Assembly (NCBI GenBank): GCA_002471195.1
Contig: DKPN01000021.1
Coordinates: 1 to 54,543, forward strand
Length of the DNA: 54,543 bases
Reading direction: 5' to 3'
DNA from: Bacteroides sp. UBA7333
GTDB lineage: Bacteria > Bacteroidota > Bacteroidia > Bacteroidales > Bacteroidaceae
Shown: in pieces, positions 8,198 to 15,696 of the stretch
Position numbering within the stretch: the stretch's first letter is position 1
Layout: the number at the start of each line of letters is the position of its first letter
Made by a program: the position numbers and the translations under genes
Notes under the pieces: model-generated
Told to the model about the DNA's origin: nothing
Database searches by the model: none
What the model saw: the letters and a program-made list of their open reading frames with translations, nothing else

Positions 8198-8269
8198 AGA
8201 GAATAAAGTTTGATTGATATTAGTTAAATTGATTGTTGTTGTCTATATTTGTATTATAAAGCATAAGTT

Positions 8270-8827
8270 GTGACTCAGCCTAAAAAAGTAAAACATAAAA
8301 AAAGACAATCCAAGACTTCACGTGATAAAAATAAGTATTATTATCACGATGACTTAAAGGGGTGTGAAGCGTTTTTGAGATCGGAATTTTCTAAGCCGGA
8401 TAAGCCTTTATACAGATGGACCAAAACACCAACAACATTGAATGATATTGTTCCTCAATACTATTTGAATTTTGATAAAGAGGATGAATTGGAATTGGAA
8501 GCTACCATTGAAGAAAGAGTGGAACGCAACACGGTTTCGATGTACACAAGTGAAGAGGCTTCTAGAATTGCATATAGTGATATTTTGAATCGGCTTGATA
8601 AAAAAGACAAAAGAGAGTTGAACGATTCGTCATCCGGGCATAAAGGTCAATTTATAGATCGCTGTGGCTCTTATGTATCAAAGTTCAACTTGGCGGAAGA
8701 AGATGCCCTTGTTGGCAAAGAAAACAAAAAGGGGCATGTGAATGTTATTTTAAAACATGGATTTGACTTTGACAAGTGTTTAGATAAGGATTTTGGAACA
8801 AAAAAAATATTGGAAGATGAGGTATAA
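8270..8827 (+). CDS. Uncharacterised protein, first gene of a three-gene cassette
   Basis: This 185-residue soluble protein begins at GTG 8270 (no good ATG is nearby). The first 25 residues are very basic, with KKVKHKKRQSK, which suggests nucleic acid or ribosome contact. The core starts at LYRWTKTPTTLNDIVPQ and includes SMYTSEEASRIAY and KFNLAEEDALVG. I recall similarly arranged unknown proteins (a YRw...DI.P start, an S-Y-S-EEA middle, a LTEEDG-like end) next to DUF6575-like genes, but I cannot name a family. It has no signal peptide, membrane helix or nuclease motif. The second gene follows within a few bases. Function unknown; a toxin or sensor in a defence-type module is possible. Confidence 0.6.
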   Translation: MTQPKKVKHKKRQSKTSRDKNKYYYHDDLKGCEAFLRSEFSKPDKPLYRWTKTPTTLNDIVPQYYLNFDKEDELELEATIEERVERNTVSMYTSEEASRIAYSDILNRLDKKDKRELNDSSSGHKGQFIDRCGSYVSKFNLAEEDALVGKENKKGHVNVILKHGFDFDKCLDKDFGTKKILEDEV

Positions 8828-8834
8828 TGGGGAA

Positions 8835-9263
8835 ATGGCGAATAGCAAATGCTTTCTGAAGTTGCGGAAAGTGGGTGATTTGCAGTGCTATGGCGATCCA
8901 TTTCTTTCGCTATATTATGATGCCGATGATAAGATTCTATTTTTAGCTTTAGCAGCATATAAAAGAGAGGATTATTTTTCATGGCTTTTTTTTCAAGTAA
9001 ATAAAGAGGATGTTATTTCTTATCTAAATTTAAGTTTGACTTTGCGTGAATGGATGTCAATTTATAAGGAGGAGATCTGTTATTTGAAAAAAGTTTATAA
9101 AAATGCAATAATCGAATGGTGTGAATTGATGGAGATTCCAGAGAATCTTTTATCGGATGATGATTTTTTCGACGAAGATTTTTGTAAAGACAGATATAGG
9201 ATAATAAATTTTTTGACTTCAAATGAGTATACAATTAGAAGTTCGAATATATCTTTGGTATAA
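8835..9263 (+). CDS. Uncharacterised protein, DUF6575-like pattern, second gene of the cassette
   Basis: About 142 residues from ATG 8835. ATG 8817 and TTG 8793 are also in frame but overlap the first gene, whereas 8835 leaves seven bases after its stop. The N-terminal half reads LRKVGDLQCYGDPFLSLYYDADDKILFLAL, then FSWLFFQVNKEDVISYL and TLREWM. This recalls the DUF6575 plan (Y-x-GP-LF, YL, WL...V, sL-Ea). The C-terminal half is acidic, with DDDFFDEDF, and could neutralise the basic tail of the first protein. It is followed without any gap by the third gene. Soluble, no signal peptide. Function unknown; an antitoxin-like or partner role is speculation. Confidence 0.55.
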   Translation: MANSKCFLKLRKVGDLQCYGDPFLSLYYDADDKILFLALAAYKREDYFSWLFFQVNKEDVISYLNLSLTLREWMSIYKEEICYLKKVYKNAIIEWCELMEIPENLLSDDDFFDEDFCKDRYRIINFLTSNEYTIRSSNISLV

Positions 9264-9731
9264 ATGGAAGTAAATGGTTTTATCAATGAAGAGGATTTAT
9301 CGATCATTCGGATAGATAGTTCTGAAACTTCAATATCTTTTTTGCAAGATATTAAAGATAATGAAGATGTGACAATAAAATTATCTCCTGTTCTATTCAT
9401 TAATCTGGAAGAGGAGTTTTTTGCAGTAAAAATTAGTGCAACTTTTTTTAATAGTTTGGGTGATAATGCGATCAGTTCTACCATAAAGGTAATTGTTTTT
9501 TTTTCGTCTAAACATTTCGGGTCGGTTTTTAATATAACTAAGAATGAGGTGGAGATAGCTCAAATGCCTATCGTTTTAAATATGCTTGAAACGGCTATTG
9601 GTGTTATGAGAGGTGTATTATATGAGCAAACTAAAGATACAACTCTGTCAAATTTTTCTCTTCCTTTTATTGACTTAAACGATTTTATGACTGAATTAAA
9701 GATTAACGTAATCAAAAAGCAAGAAGGTTAG
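9264..9731 (+). CDS. Uncharacterised, possibly SecB-like protein, third gene of the cassette
   Basis: This 155-residue acidic protein starts immediately after the stop of gene two (TAA then ATG). Its pattern resembles SecB-fold proteins: an early strand with SISFL, a run of alternating hydrophobic strands (EFFAVKISATFF, STIKVIVFF), a GSVFNI block in the place of SecB GIFSI, a helix through AIGVMRGVLYEQT, and a closing LPFIDLNDF that parallels the LxxPxNF end of SecB. Sequence identity is low, so this is fold-level pattern matching by eye. If right, it would be a small export or toxin-antitoxin-type chaperone dedicated to its neighbours. The cassette ends at the strong terminator 50 bases on. 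Confidence 0.55.
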   Translation: MEVNGFINEEDLSIIRIDSSETSISFLQDIKDNEDVTIKLSPVLFINLEEEFFAVKISATFFNSLGDNAISSTIKVIVFFSSKHFGSVFNITKNEVEIAQMPIVLNMLETAIGVMRGVLYEQTKDTTLSNFSLPFIDLNDFMTELKINVIKKQEG

Positions 9732-9766
9732 ATGGGAGATACTGTAAAAAACGCGTGATTTTACAG

Positions 9767-9822
9767 AAAAAGCCAATAGCCCCGATAGACAAATTTTCGT
9801 CTATCGGGGCTATTGCTTTTTT
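9767..9822. terminator. Strong bidirectional terminator closing the island cassette
   Basis: A 17-bp perfect stem (9774-9790 with 9799-9815) with an 8-base loop, preceded by an A-run (9767-9771) and followed by six T (9817-9822). It ends the three-gene cassette and would also stop minus-strand transcription. The rest of the gap up to 10058 is AT-rich and holds nothing I can name. Confidence 0.9.
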
Positions 9823-10058
9823 GCATTTAAGTGGACTGCAAACTGTAATGAAGTAATAAAATCGCAATTTATTATATGTAAAATGATAAAATGAATATAA
9901 TTAATAAAAAATAGAGTATATTCGAATAAAATATAAATTATGAATGAAATTATCTGTTTTGAAAGATTATTTAGTTTAGAATGATGCGATGAATCGATAA
10001 ATAATTGGGATTTTTGGATAGATAAATCATTGAATAATAAACTAACTTTTAAAAATAT

Positions 10059-11138
10059 ATGAAGAGAGCATTGATTACAGGTATTACGGGTCAGGACGGA
10101 TCGTTTTTGGCGGAGTTGTTATTGAGTAAGGGATATGAGGTGCATGGCATTATTCGCCGTTCATCGTCATTTAACACGGGACGCATTGAGCATCTCTATT
10201 TTGATGAATGGGTGAGGGATATGAAACAGAAACGCACCGTAAACTTGCACTATGGGGATATGACGGATTCGAGTTCGCTGATTCGTATTATACAAATGGT
10301 GCAACCGGATGAAATATACAACTTGGCAGCGCAAAGCCATGTAAAGGTGAGCTTTGATGTGCCCGAATATACTGCCGACTCGGATGCACTGGGTACGCTG
10401 CGTGTGCTCGAAGCGGTTCGCATTTTGGGATTGGAGAAGAAAACTCGTATCTACCAGGCTTCTACTTCGGAACTTTATGGAAAGGTGCAAGAGGTGCCGC
10501 AGAAGGAGACGACTCCGTTTTATCCGCGTTCGCCTTATGGGGTGGCAAAGCAGTATGGCTTTTGGATCACCAAGAATTATCGCGAGAGTTATGGAATGTT
10601 TGCGGTGAATGGTATCTTGTTTAATCATGAGAGTGAAAGAAGGGGCGAAACGTTTGTGACACGTAAGATTTCGTTTGCGGCGGCACGTATTGCACAAGGG
10701 ATTCAGGATAAGTTGTATCTGGGTAATCTGGAGGCTCGACGCGACTGGGGATATGCGAAAGACTATGTGGAGTGTATGTGGTTGATGTTGCAACACGACG
10801 TGCCCGAGGATTTTGTGATTGCTACGGGAGAGATGCACACAGTAAGGGAATTCTGTACGCTGGCGTTTGCCGAAGCGGGTATTAACTTGCGATGGGAAGG
10901 TGAGGGTATCACCGAGAAGGGTGTGGATATTGCTACCAACAGGGTGCTGGTAGAGGTAGATCCTAAATATTTTCGTCCGGCAGAGGTGGAGCAACTTTTG
11001 GGAGACCCTACGAAGGCGAAAACGTTGTTGGGATGGAATCCTTGTCAGACTCCGTTTCCTGAATTGGTGAGAATTATGGTGCGTCACGATATGGATAAGG
11101 TGGCTCGTATGATTCGTGTTCAAAAATGTGAAGAGTAA
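10059..11138 (+). CDS. gmd: GDP-mannose 4,6-dehydratase
   Basis: This 359-residue short-chain dehydrogenase/reductase converts GDP-D-mannose to GDP-4-keto-6-deoxymannose, the first step to GDP-L-fucose. The NADP-binding loop is GITGQDGSFLAE at 8-19, with the family mark RRSSSFNTGRI just after. Catalytic residues are T136 and E138 in STSELYG, Y160 and K164 in YGVAKQYGFW. FNHESERRGETFVTRK is the Gmd-specific substrate block. It shares one base with fcl (TAATG), so the pathway pair is coupled. It is visibly more GC-rich than the glycosyltransferase block at the left. It probably supplies L-fucose for surface glycans. Confidence 0.97.
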   Translation: MKRALITGITGQDGSFLAELLLSKGYEVHGIIRRSSSFNTGRIEHLYFDEWVRDMKQKRTVNLHYGDMTDSSSLIRIIQMVQPDEIYNLAAQSHVKVSFDVPEYTADSDALGTLRVLEAVRILGLEKKTRIYQASTSELYGKVQEVPQKETTPFYPRSPYGVAKQYGFWITKNYRESYGMFAVNGILFNHESERRGETFVTRKISFAAARIAQGIQDKLYLGNLEARRDWGYAKDYVECMWLMLQHDVPEDFVIATGEMHTVREFCTLAFAEAGINLRWEGEGITEKGVDIATNRVLVEVDPKYFRPAEVEQLLGDPTKAKTLLGWNPCQTPFPELVRIMVRHDMDKVARMIRVQKCEE

Positions 11139-12214
11139 TGGAAAAAGAGGCTAAAATATATATTGCCGGTCATCGCGGATTGGTGGGATCGGCCATCTGG
11201 CGCAACCTGCAAAGCAAGGGGTTTACCAACTTAGTGGGAAGAACGCATGCCGAACTCGACCTGACGGATGGGGTGGCGGTACGTGCGTTTTTTGAGGAGG
11301 TGAAGCCTGAGTATGTGTTTCTGGCGGCGGCGCACGTGGGTGGCATCATGGCCAACAATACCTACAGGGCCGACTTTATATTCAAGAATTTGCAGATTCA
11401 ACAAAATGTGATTGGCGAGAGTTATCGACAGGGGGTAAAGAAGTTGCTCTTTTTGGGGAGTACGTGCATCTATCCGCGCGAGGCGACGCAGCCCATCAAG
11501 GAGACGGAATTGCTGACAGCTCCGCTTGAATATACCAACGAACCGTATGCCATCGCTAAAATTGCGGGGCTGAAAATGTGCGAAAGCTTTAATATTCAGT
11601 ATGGTACTAACTACATTGCGGTGATGCCGACCAACTTGTATGGGCCGAATGATAATTTTGATTTGGAGCGTAGCCATGTGCTACCTGCCATGGTGCGTAA
11701 GATTCATCTGGCGCACTGCTTGAAAACGGACGACTGGCAAGGGGTGATGGCCGACTTAAACTTGCGTCCGGTAGAGGGAGTGAGTGGCAAGAGCGATAGG
11801 GCGGAGATGCTGCGTATCTTGCAAAAGTATGGTATCGCTGCCGATCGAGTGAACCTCTGGGGCACGGGAACGCCGATGCGTGAGTTTTTGTGGAGCGAGG
11901 AGATGGCGGATGCCAGTGTGTTTGTGATGGAAAGGGTGGATTTTGAAAATACCTACCAATGGGGAGAGAAGGAGATTCGCAATTGCCATATTAATATTGG
12001 TACGGGAAAGGAGATTTCGATTCGCGACCTCGCCGGTTTGATTGTGAAAGCGGTGGGATATACGGGCGAAATTGTATTTGATACGTCTAAACCTGACGGT
12101 ACGATGCGTAAACTGACCGATCCGACTAAACTGCATGAACTGGGATGGCACCACAAAATTGAAATCGACGAAGGGGTAAAAAGAATGTATGATTGGTATT
12201 TGAGTCAATTGTAA
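11138..12214 (+). CDS. fcl: GDP-L-fucose synthase (GDP-4-keto-6-deoxymannose epimerase/reductase)
   Basis: This 358-residue SDR enzyme epimerises and reduces the Gmd product to GDP-L-fucose using NADPH. The dinucleotide motif is AGHRGLVGSA at 10-19. The catalytic triad is S108 (LGSTCIYP), Y137 and K141 (EPYAIAKIAG). TNLYGPNDNFD and the late GTGKEISIRDLA block are characteristic. It is about 35 residues longer than the E. coli enzyme because of an insert after the HLAHCLKTDD block, a form I believe is usual in Bacteroidetes. It is coupled to gmd by a one-base overlap. No terminator was seen directly after it. Confidence 0.97.
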   Translation: MEKEAKIYIAGHRGLVGSAIWRNLQSKGFTNLVGRTHAELDLTDGVAVRAFFEEVKPEYVFLAAAHVGGIMANNTYRADFIFKNLQIQQNVIGESYRQGVKKLLFLGSTCIYPREATQPIKETELLTAPLEYTNEPYAIAKIAGLKMCESFNIQYGTNYIAVMPTNLYGPNDNFDLERSHVLPAMVRKIHLAHCLKTDDWQGVMADLNLRPVEGVSGKSDRAEMLRILQKYGIAADRVNLWGTGTPMREFLWSEEMADASVFVMERVDFENTYQWGEKEIRNCHINIGTGKEISIRDLAGLIVKAVGYTGEIVFDTSKPDGTMRKLTDPTKLHELGWHHKIEIDEGVKRMYDWYLSQL

Positions 12215-12271
12215 TATTTATTATAATAATACCTAATATAAGGTATATTTAATAATTAAATGCGTTAAGTG

Positions 12272-12301
12272 TTGGCTGTGTGATAATTATAGTTAACTTT
12301 G
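12272..12301 (+). promoter_or_regulatory. Bacteroidetes-type promoter of the LRR lipoprotein gene
   Basis: A TAACTTTG -7 box at 12294-12301 fits TAnnTTTG, with TTGG at 12272-12275 in the -33 position (18-base spacer). The start codon follows 28 bases later. Confidence 0.6.
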
Positions 12302-12329
12302 CCGCCCGTATTTAATTAATATATTTAGT

Positions 12330-13604
12330 ATGAAGGTAAAGATTTTTTCGTTTATCGCACTGTTGATGCTGGTTTCAATAGCATCGTGCACAAAGGAAGT
12401 GGAGAGAGTTCCGGAGACTGAAACAGGAACAAAACCGGTAGAAAATCACTGGGTAGAGATTAAAGTGATTTCGCCTCCCGATAAATCGGTATATGCCATG
12501 GATGAACCTTTCGCGATGAAGGGATTGAAAGTGGAAGGGGTGAAAGAGGATAACACCAAAGGTATGATTGATATTTCGATGGATAACATCACGGGCTTTT
12601 CGTCGGAAAAACCGAATGAGAGTGTGACGGTAACGGTAACGGTAAACGGGCTGAAGGCTACGTTTGATGTGAAGGTGCTGCCTATTCGTGTTACAAACGG
12701 GGTGTTGTCGTATGTGGAGCCGGATGTTACGGATTTGGTGTTGCCCGATTTTGTGACAACGATTGGTAAGAATGTGTTTAAATTGAAGAACATTGATCGT
12801 GTGCAACTCAACGAAGGGGTAGTGGCCATTGAAGACAGGGCTTTTGCTTGGTCGAAAATTAGAGAGATCAACTTTCCGAAATCGTTGAAAACCATAGAGC
12901 CGGTGGCTTTTTATAAATGTGAAAATCTGGAGGTGATTGATTTGTCGAACACTTCGATGACGAAAATTGAGCAAGAGACCTTTTCATATTGTAGTGGGGT
13001 AACTTCGTTAAAACTTCCGGCTGGCGTGACTGAAATTGGTGATCAGGCTTTTATTGATTTTACGAACTTGAAAGAGTTAACTTTGCCCGAGGGTTTATTG
13101 AAACTGGGCAATGAGGCTTTTAGAGAGTGTGGACTGACTGAACTTAGATTGCCCAATAGTGTTTGCGCTATGGATCAAAGAGCATTTTATATGTCGCCCA
13201 ACTTGCAGGTGGTGAAGGTGTTTGGTGCTGCTGTATCGAATGATTTGCCGATGGAGGAATGTACGATGGAGGGATCGACATTTGAGCGTTGTGCGGAGTT
13301 GACTCATTTTGAAATACCTGCAGGGGTGAAAGTGGCGGGTCAGAATACGATTTCGGGCTCGCTTAAATTGACATCGATAACCATTTCGCAAACATTGCAG
13401 AAGATCGATTTTAATGCATTTGCATATTCCTCTTTGCAAACGGTGATTGTGAAAAGCGATATTCCTGCAATAGTGGGTACACGATCGGGCGCATGGCAGG
13501 CTTTTCCATATAATGTGGTATCGATACAGGTGCCTGCGGGATGTGCGGATAAGTATAAAACTGCTCCGGGATGGATGAATTATGCGAGTAAGATTGTTGA
13601 GTAA
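12330..13604 (+). CDS. BspA-like leucine-rich-repeat surface lipoprotein
   Basis: This 424-residue protein has a lipoprotein signal ending in VSIASC (C20), so it is exported and lipid-anchored. Residues of about 45-115 form a bacterial Ig-like domain (YAMDEPFAMKGLKVEG to VTVTVTVNG). From about 130 onward there are LRR_5/BspA-type repeats, for example VTTIGKNVFK, VVAIEDRAF, LKTIEPVAFYKCENL and VTEIGDQAF, with the usual I-x-x-x-AF spacing. Such proteins of Bacteroidales bind host or other surface proteins. It has its own promoter and terminator. The ligand is unknown. Confidence in the fold is high, in the role moderate. Confidence 0.87.
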   Translation: MKVKIFSFIALLMLVSIASCTKEVERVPETETGTKPVENHWVEIKVISPPDKSVYAMDEPFAMKGLKVEGVKEDNTKGMIDISMDNITGFSSEKPNESVTVTVTVNGLKATFDVKVLPIRVTNGVLSYVEPDVTDLVLPDFVTTIGKNVFKLKNIDRVQLNEGVVAIEDRAFAWSKIREINFPKSLKTIEPVAFYKCENLEVIDLSNTSMTKIEQETFSYCSGVTSLKLPAGVTEIGDQAFIDFTNLKELTLPEGLLKLGNEAFRECGLTELRLPNSVCAMDQRAFYMSPNLQVVKVFGAAVSNDLPMEECTMEGSTFERCAELTHFEIPAGVKVAGQNTISGSLKLTSITISQTLQKIDFNAFAYSSLQTVIVKSDIPAIVGTRSGAWQAFPYNVVSIQVPAGCADKYKTAPGWMNYASKIVE

Positions 13605-13628
13605 TCGAAAAAGCAGATAGTAGGAATG

Positions 13629-13663
13629 GCCCCGGTGAATGTGTTTCGCTCGGGGCTTTTTTT
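13629..13663 (+). terminator. Rho-independent terminator after the LRR lipoprotein
   Basis: GCCCCG (13629-13634) pairs with CGGGGC (13651-13656) and is followed by seven T (13657-13663), 25 bases after the stop. Confidence 0.75.
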
Positions 13664-13703
13664 CTTGAATGAATAGAGGTTATCATGATATAATGTTTTT
13701 GTT

Positions 13704-14402
13704 ATGCTGAAAAAAATATGGAAGTATAAGTATTTTTTGCGAAGTATCTTTAGTACGGTTTATTTTAACTTTAGATACTTGCCCCTGAAACAGGCGTGTA
13801 AACTGCCTATCATCTTGTATAAACCGAAGCTGGAAATGGGCAAGGGGAAAATTGTGATCGACAGCGAACAGGTGTCGCCGGGCATGATTGTGCTGGGTAA
13901 GAATATGATTCCGTGGTATCCGTATAATGGGGTTCGACTGGAGTGTAAGGGGACAATCGTGTTTGAGGGGAGATGTTGTATTGGAAACAATGCTTGCTTG
14001 TGTGTGGGCGAAAAAGGAAGGCTGGTGTTTGGTGAGGGTTTTATGTCGACCAGCACGCTAAACGTGATTTGTTTTCATGAGATTGTTTTTGGCAAGAGGG
14101 TCTTGGTGGGATGGAACAATATGTTTATGGATACCGATTTGCACCGGGTGAAGTGTGGCGATGAGTTTATGGGAAAGGGGTTCGGGCCGATAAGGATAGG
14201 CCACAACAATTGGTTGGCCAACAACTGTGTGACGATGAAGAATACTACCACACCTGAGGATTGTGTGGTGGCTTCGAACTCATTGCTCAACAAGGGGTAT
14301 GATGTGCCGCCGAGATGCTTGTTGGGCGGATCGCCTGCGCGTGTTTTGAAGCAAGGGGTATGGCGCGATCCGGATGATGATGCGGTGGACTATGAGGTGT
14401 AA
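13704..14402 (+). CDS. Hexapeptide-repeat acyltransferase
   Basis: This 232-residue protein belongs to the left-handed beta-helix acyltransferases. The N-terminal 60 residues are a basic, aromatic-rich lead-in. Repeats run from ECKGTIVFEGRCCIGNNACL through FGKRVLVGWNNMFMDTD to IRIGHNNWLANNCV. The histidine in DTDLHRV takes the place of the DHNH motif of typical sugar acetyltransferases. The end reads LLGGSPARVL, the standard family ending. It probably O-acylates a surface sugar and fits the nearby polysaccharide and fucose genes, though it stands alone between terminators and a convergent gene. Acceptor and acyl donor are unknown. Confidence 0.83.
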   Translation: MLKKIWKYKYFLRSIFSTVYFNFRYLPLKQACKLPIILYKPKLEMGKGKIVIDSEQVSPGMIVLGKNMIPWYPYNGVRLECKGTIVFEGRCCIGNNACLCVGEKGRLVFGEGFMSTSTLNVICFHEIVFGKRVLVGWNNMFMDTDLHRVKCGDEFMGKGFGPIRIGHNNWLANNCVTMKNTTTPEDCVVASNSLLNKGYDVPPRCLLGGSPARVLKQGVWRDPDDDAVDYEV

Positions 14403-14414
14403 ACGATGAAAGGG

Positions 14415-14798
14415 CTATTCGTATAGATGAAAGATGCGCTCCATGGGACGCCACTTGTCGGTAGATTTGGCTCCTGCACTGCCTACTTGAAAGAGGGTCA
14501 TGTAGTCTTCCCACTCTTGTTGGGGCGAGAGGGTGGCGAGGTGGTTCATGGCGGTGTCCCAATCGAAATCGACAGGGGTATCGACAATCATAAACAGGCG
14601 AGTGCCCAACATGTAGATTTCCATCTCTAGTATGCCTACGCTACGGGTGTTGTCTAACACTTGCTGCCAAATGCCTTGACGCGAATGGATGTATTTGTAT
14701 TTTTCTAACAATACCGGATCGTCGCGAAGATCTAATGTTTGACAGTAACGTTGGATGGGATGGGGATAGGTTTTGACGGGATATGCGGTAGGTGTCAT
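14415..14798 (-). CDS. L-rhamnose mutarotase family protein (RhaM-like sugar anomerase)
   Basis: About 127 residues of the RhaM/DUF718 family, small alpha/beta-barrel enzymes that interconvert alpha and beta anomers of L-rhamnose or L-fucose. Conserved blocks are QRYCQTLDLRDDP, EKYKYIHS, MEIYMLGTRLFMIVDTP and EWEDYM, including the Tyr and His residues of the sugar site. An ATG at 14825 is in frame, but a TAnnTTTG promoter box overlaps it, so ATG 14798 is the better start. It converges on the acyltransferase gene with only 12 bases between stops. It is near gmd/fcl, but as a free-sugar enzyme it serves catabolism or salvage rather than GDP-fucose synthesis. Confidence 0.85.
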   Translation of the reverse strand: MTPTAYPVKTYPHPIQRYCQTLDLRDDPVLLEKYKYIHSRQGIWQQVLDNTRSVGILEMEIYMLGTRLFMIVDTPVDFDWDTAMNHLATLSPQQEWEDYMTLFQVGSAGAKSTDKWRPMERIFHLYE

Positions 14799-14824
14799 GA
14801 TGGTGGCTGTTTTTTGTTTTGCCA

Positions 14825-14832
14825 CAAAGATA
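14825..14832 (-). promoter_or_regulatory. -7 promoter box of the mutarotase gene
   Basis: The minus strand reads TATCTTTG, an exact TAnnTTTG box. Transcription would begin near 14819, leaving a leader of about 20 bases before ATG 14798. This is what decides the start of that gene. No good -33 box is seen. Confidence 0.5.
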
Positions 14833-14862
14833 AATGTTTTTTGGTACGGATGGTGATGGGAT

Positions 14863-14897
14863 ATAAAAAAAACCTCAGTTCATGGTGAACTGAGGTT
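14863..14897 (-). terminator. Rho-independent terminator after the RRM gene
   Basis: A perfect 12-bp stem (14871-14882 with 14886-14897) and a three-base loop, with eight A just before it on the plus strand giving the minus-strand T-run. It closes the helicase, cold-shock and RRM group. Confidence 0.9.
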
Positions 14898-14920
14898 TTC
14901 TGTTTGTATCGAACTGTCGA

Positions 14921-15232
14921 TTAGTATCTACGACGATCGTATCCGCCACGGTTACCACCACCGAAGTTGCCACCACGTGCTGGACGCTCTTCGCGTGGAC
15001 GAGCTTCGCTTACGTTGATAGTGCGACCATCGAATTCTGTACCGTTAAGTGCATCGATAGCTTTTTGTGCTTCTTCTTCGTTTGGCATTTCAACGAAACC
15101 GAATCCGCGTGAACGACCTGTTTCACGGTCAGTGATGATGTTTGCTGAGCTAACTTCGCCGAATTGTGCGAATAAATCTTGTAAAGCTTCGGCTTCTGTA
15201 CCCCAGCTTAAATGTGCTACGTAAATGTTCAT
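14921..15232 (-). CDS. RRM RNA-binding protein with Gly/Arg-rich tail
   Basis: This 103-residue protein is one RNA-recognition motif plus a short tail. RNP2 is IYVAHL at 3-8 and RNP1 is RGFGFVEM at about 42-49. The tail is rich in Gly, Arg and Asn (GGNFGGGNRGG). Such proteins act as RNA chaperones or post-transcriptional regulators in Bacteroidetes and cyanobacteria. It is the last gene of a minus-strand series behind the cold-shock protein, with 29 bases between them, and is followed by a clean terminator. Its role in cold adaptation or RNA turnover is inferred from the neighbours. Confidence 0.92.
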   Translation of the reverse strand: MNIYVAHLSWGTEAEALQDLFAQFGEVSSANIITDRETGRSRGFGFVEMPNEEEAQKAIDALNGTEFDGRTINVSEARPREERPARGGNFGGGNRGGYDRRRY

Positions 15233-15261
15233 TGTTCTAATTTATTAAAATAATTAATGTT

Positions 15262-15696
15262 TTATATGATTGAGATTTGTACGGCAGACAATCCGCGTGC
15301 GCCGCGCTCAATCTCGAATGTTACTTTATCGTTAATGGCAATGTGTGCAGGGGCCGAAGAGATATGAAAAAAGTATTTCTCGGTGCCTGACGTGTCTTTG
15401 ATGAACCCAAATCCTTTGTCGGCATTGAAATATTCGACACGACCGGTCAATGGCTGTGGCTCTTCTTCGACTTGCTTGGGCACAGAGATCTGGATGGCAT
15501 CGGCTTCAACTTCGTTTTTAGAACGCTCTTGAGGTGTTGAGTGTAGCTGACCATTCTCATCGACATAGGCAATCATGTCGTCGAACGAACGGGCACCGCT
15601 GTTGGCACGCTCTTCTTTACGCTTCTGTTTTTCTTGACGCTTTTGTTGTTTCTTTTTTTCGATGTCTCTTTTTCCACTGGTAACTCTGTTTGCCAT
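15262..15696 (-). CDS. Cold-shock-domain protein with long basic N-terminus
   Basis: This 144-residue protein has two parts. Residues 1-40 are very Lys/Arg/Gln-rich (KKKQQKRQEKQKRKEE), probably helical and RNA-binding. A linker with FDDMIAYVDENGQ follows. Residues of about 82-144 form a cold-shock OB fold: GRVEYFNADKGFGFIKD with the RNP1-like KGFGFI, then YFFHISSA and a final GLSAVQI. The ATG at 15696 fits the usual N-terminus of this Bacteroidetes family, although it lies 124 bases inside the helicase gene in another frame. It likely acts as an RNA chaperone with the helicase and RRM protein. Confidence 0.88.
   Translation of the reverse strand: MANRVTSGKRDIEKKKQQKRQEKQKRKEERANSGARSFDDMIAYVDENGQLHSTPQERSKNEVEADAIQISVPKQVEEEPQPLTGRVEYFNADKGFGFIKDTSGTEKYFFHISSAPAHIAINDKVTFEIERGARGLSAVQISII

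Noticed and set aside
8671..8982. Minus-strand ORF opposite the three-gene cassette
   Set aside because: Overlaps two well-spaced plus-strand genes and crosses their junction; no recognisable features.
10167..11123. 318-codon open frame on the minus strand inside gmd
   Set aside because: It is the mirror of a strongly coding gene with complete Gmd motifs; the product is His/Arg-rich and matches no family.
12375..12974. 199-codon minus-strand frame opposite the LRR lipoprotein
   Set aside because: Shadow of the plus-strand gene, with basic low-complexity product and no start context.
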